Assembly (NCBI GenBank): GCA_030761205.1
Contig: JAULJL010000035.1
Location: forward strand, 18,889,001-18,953,000
Direction of reading: 5' to 3'
Source: Fremontodendron californicum
Lineage: Eukaryota; Streptophyta; Magnoliopsida; Malvales; Malvaceae
Length of the DNA: 64,000 nt
Part shown: positions 60,974 through 64,000 of the stretch, piece by piece
Numbering within the stretch: position 1 is the first letter of the stretch
Layout: each line of letters starts with the position of its first letter
Notes under the pieces: model-generated
Database searches by the model: none
Told to the model about the DNA's origin: nothing
What the model saw: the letters and a program-made list of their open reading frames with translations, nothing else
Translations under genes and position numbers: made by a program

Positions 60974-61428
60974 GAAATAAGTACTACCACAAAGGGAAAG
61001 GTTTCACAGTTAAAATTAGACAACTTTTTGATGATTTTTTTTTTGCTTAATCAAGTTTTGTACTCATTGTTGGTCCACAGGGTCTCATTGATGAAGAGAA
61101 ATTAGACTTTTTCAATGTACCATATTATACCCCTTCCCAAGAAGAAGTTCAGTCTTTGGTGGATATGGAATGTTCTTTCACAACTGAGTTTATAGACACA
61201 ATTGCAATAGAAATTGGAGATCAAAATGTATGGTCTGGCCCTGAATCAAGAGCTAAAGGCCTAAGAGCCTTTACAGAACCCACGGTTTCACAGCAGTTTG
61301 GAGAAGCTGTTATGAACAAGCTATATGATAAGGTTTCAGATATTCTAGTTGAGGATTTCAAGCAGGGAAAACAATCAACCAAGGGTGTTAGTATTGTTGT
61401 TGTGCTGAAAAAAAGAAAAGAAATCTGA

Positions 61429-62480
61429 CCTGAGCTATAAGGTTGTGTCATTCAGGATACTATAATATTTGGGAAAAAGAATCAAACTGATGACATTTGT
61501 AATAATTTGACAGAGCTATGACATAGGCACTGGTTTCTTTCTCTTAAGTTTTTTTTTTTCTTTTTTTGAGTGACTATGATTATTGAAAATGACTTGTTAA
61601 GATTATAAAAAGAAAAGACTATAGAAAACAATTGCTCTAAGCCAAGTGGAAAGTGTTGAGACTTGGGAAAATGACAATCTGGTTAGTTAGTATATCTAGT
61701 ATTGTGCTAGCAGAACCTAAAACCAACTTTGGCATATGCTATCTGGTTGATGCAAGCAGGAAATGATGCTCTCTATCTGCTGAATTGTTTTTGTTTTGTT
61801 ATCTTATCAGGAATAACATTTTGTTCATCTAATTTTTTATGAGGCAAATACACCAAATTCTGCAAACTATCCAATTTTTAACCCCTTCTCTTTCTGATAT
61901 CTTGTACACAAACTATTTGAGTTAGAAAGACAATCATAAATTTTTCCCATCTAACTCAAATATTTGACTCAATGATTAGTGTATATAATTCACTCGTAAA
62001 TTGATATGATTAATTATCATATCCAAGAAATTAGTGACTATATTTTTATGTATATAGCAACTAATCGCTTCCTTATCTCAATTGTTATCATACCAGTATC
62101 ACACCTCATAGCAGCAATATAATAGAAGAAAGAGAGAAATCAGGCAAAGTCAATTTCATAATTTAGAGCAAAAGCCATGGAGCAGGTTTTGGTCGGTGTT
62201 ATTATGAAAATGACATTTCACAAATCACAGCCATACAAATCCAATGCCCATTTACTTTGAGATGGGTCCATTGGCCATCAGCACTCACCCTTTTTTAGCT
62301 TTAAAAAAAAAAACAGGTAAAACGATAGAAGGCTTCCTTTGAAGTATATTACATTTTTCTTACATAAAAATACACAGGCATACAAACAAAAGAAAATTGG
62401 AAACAAACTGAAAGGGTGGGTGGAATTTTCCTTTTTTTTTTTAGTTTATCTTAAGATCACAATCATGACCGTTGATCTTA
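61429..62480. other. Intergenic region between SABATH copy 3 and the aquaporin
   Basis: Convergent 3' flanks of the SABATH copy 3 pseudogene and the aquaporin gene. No further gene or repeat recognised. Confidence 0.65.
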
Positions 62481-63813
62481 TCACTTTGATTTGAAAGGAA
62501 TGGCTCTGATCACAACTTGGTGGTAGAGAGCTGCCAGTGCTGCACCAATGAATGGACCCACCCAGAAAATCCACTGCAACCAAACCAAAGTAGATAAGTA
62601 TCATCCACAGTTAGCAAAACTTTTGGGGTAAAAAAAATAGTGTTAAGTGGTGAGAAGATTTTAGAGGCTTACATGGTCATCCCAACCCTTGTCTTTATTG
62701 AAAATGATGGCTGCACCAAGACTACGAGCTGGGTTAATACCGGTTCCTGTAATTGGGATGGTGGCTAAGTGCACCAAGAACACTGCGAACCCAATTGGCA
62801 AAGGTGCCAAAATCTAGCAACACAAAATTAAACTCACCCCATTAGTCATTAACTACATCCATAGCTTCTTCATCTTTCAATTCTAACAAATAAATCTGAT
62901 TTTGTTCAAAGTTTACATAATTGTAAAGGAAGCAATTGAGGAAAAGATAACTTACAGGGACGTGAGAGTCTCTGGCACTGCGCTTGGCATCAGTGGCTGA
63001 GAAGACGGTGTAAACAAGAACAAAGGTTCCAATAATTTCAGCACCAAGGCCATCTCCCTTGGTGTAGCCATGAGCCACAGAGTTGGCTCCACCACCCAAA
63101 GCACCGTACTGTTTCTTCCCCATGAATCCTTTAACCACACCAGCTCCACATATGGCTCCCAAGCACTGCATAACCATGTAGAAAACTGCCCTTGTCAAGG
63201 ATAATTTCCTTGCCAAAAACAGCCCAAATGTCACCGCCGGGTTGATATGACCACCTATCCACCATAATTCATCAATAATCCAAAGATCAGTTCAAGTAAG
63301 ATCACTTTTTTGTGGTAAAATATACACTAGTCAGTAGGATAAACCCTGGAAAGCATATATATGATGAGTTTGGGAATTCAAGTTCAGGAAAGTAAAAACT
63401 GCTTCTTGTTCTCATTTTCCTGAGAATCAAACAAGGGAAAAGAAAAAAAGAGATATATATAGAGATAGTTAGTTACCTGAAATTCCAGCAGTGCAGTAAA
63501 CAAGAGCAAAGATCATGCCACCAAAGGCCCAAGCAATCCCTTGAATCCCAACAGTTGGGCACTTAGTTTTTTCCTTAACAACTCCCATAACAGTCAAAAC
63601 GGTGATATACAAGAAAAGGAAAGTAGCCACGAACTCTGCAATCCCAGCCCTGTAAAAAGACCAAGAGGTTAACTCACTAGGCTCAAAAAGTGGTGCTGGT
63701 GGTGGTTCAGTGTAGTCTTTTCCATCATCTAGGCTCTGAGCCGCAGTCCCAATAGGCTGCCTCTCTGAAAACTTGTTGGCTCCCAATCTAACATCCTCTT
63801 CCTTGCCCTCCAT
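62481..63813 (-). CDS. PIP1: Plasma membrane intrinsic protein aquaporin, PIP1 group
   Basis: Four exons: 63813-63477, 63254-62956, 62813-62673, 62573-62481. The coding total is 870 nt (289 residues) with consistent phases and GT-AG borders. It forms water (and possibly CO2) channels in the plasma membrane, usually as heterotetramers with PIP2 proteins. Six transmembrane segments are evident. The two pore NPA motifs are HINPAVTFG at the start of exon 2 and GINPARSLG in exon 3. The PIP1-type long N terminus (MEGKEEDVRLGANKFSERQP) and the short C terminus (IRAIPFKSK) separate it from PIP2. The start is the MEGKEED methionine; an upstream in-frame ATG (63855) would add 14 residues that PIP1 proteins lack. 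The four-exon layout is the usual one for plant PIPs. The exact paralogue cannot be assigned. Confidence 0.95.
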
Positions 63814-63930
63814 TTCCCTTCCTATTTGCTCTTTAGTATCAGACTCTGAAAACAAAAAAACTGTAAGCCAAAGAAAGAAAACTCTATATTTTTTGAGTTA
63901 ATGAGGTGTTTGGGTTTTGGTAGGGTGTTT

Positions 63931-63938
63931 TTTATATA
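63931..63938 (-). promoter_or_regulatory. TATA box of the PIP1 aquaporin
   Basis: TATATAAA read on the - strand, about 120 bp upstream of the start codon, in a sensible position for transcription of the aquaporin. Confidence 0.6.
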
Positions 63939-64000
63939 CCAAGTTGGATGAGAAAATGGTGGGGTTAAGCTTAGTATATATGTATAATTAATTGTTGATA

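Larger units (their letters stand above)
59557..61428 (+). pseudogene. SABATH methyltransferase, cluster copy 3, two disabling changes
   Basis: Exons by alignment with copies 1 and 2: 59557-59631, 59726-60121, 60467-60746, 61081-61428, with conserved GT-AG borders. First change: codon 2 is TAG where copies 1 and 2 have GAG (59560-59562). The next in-frame ATG (59572) would give an N terminus five residues shorter that still contains MNKGEGENSY. Second change: a 10-bp tandem duplication of GGAATGTGCA (60655-60664 and 60665-60674) makes exon 3 280 nt instead of 270, shifts the frame and creates a stop at 60692-60694. It removes the DSCYTW region and all of exon 4. SAM motif I (VADLGCSSGPNTF) and exon 4 remain well preserved, so decay is recent. 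Introns 2 and 3 each carry an hAT-like miniature element. Confidence 0.87.

Noticed and set aside
63814..63855. Upstream ATG adding 14 residues to the aquaporin
   Set aside because: PIP1 proteins start at MEGKEED; the extra residues are not part of the family.
1..64000. CRISPR arrays, operons or bacterial-type systems
   Set aside because: The repeats are eukaryotic transposons and microsatellites; no spaced short repeats or prokaryotic genes are present.

Overview
The window is nuclear DNA from a eudicot plant. It is very AT-rich and most of it is intergenic. The genes have short exons with GT-AG introns and plant-specific families are present (BAHD acyltransferases, SABATH methyltransferases, a WUSCHEL-related homeobox gene, a PIP1 aquaporin). 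The repeats are typical of plants: L1-type LINEs, CACTA, Mutator-like and hAT-like miniature elements, SINE-like copies and long (AT)n tracts. The species cannot be fixed from the sequence alone.

Layout. 1-13.4 kb is repeat-rich and gene-free. 13.4-20.8 kb holds two intronless, closely related BAHD acyltransferase genes in tandem on the + strand; their upstream flanks are also duplicated. 23.0-27.0 kb (- strand) is a nine-exon copy of the proteasome lid subunit RPN8. It carries several frameshifts, so I call it a non-processed pseudogene. 29.7-33.1 kb is a degenerate LINE. 33.6-34.3 kb (- strand) is a two-exon WOX5-like homeobox gene. 36.0-37.4 kb holds a block of CACTA-type miniature elements, two of them fused into a roughly 0.9 kb inverted repeat. 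39.9-42.4 kb (- strand) is an intact six-exon eIF3f gene. 43.5-44.8 kb has two more CACTA elements. 47.1-61.4 kb is a tandem cluster of three SABATH genes on the + strand. The first has an open frame, the second is split by a LINE with a 15-bp target-site duplication, and the third is broken by an early stop and a 10-bp tandem duplication. 62.5-63.8 kb (- strand) is an intact four-exon PIP1 aquaporin.

How it fits together. RPN8 and eIF3f both belong to the MPN-domain family, but they act in different complexes and only eIF3f looks functional. The BAHD and SABATH blocks are typical specialised-metabolism clusters that grow by tandem duplication; the SABATH block is visibly decaying. The main new material is in the repeats. 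Three families of short DNA elements can be assigned to superfamilies from target-site duplications read directly here: 3 bp for CACTA-type, 8 bp for hAT-like and 9 bp for Mutator-like. The most notable structures are the head-to-head CACTA hairpin and the in-frame SABATH-LINE junction.
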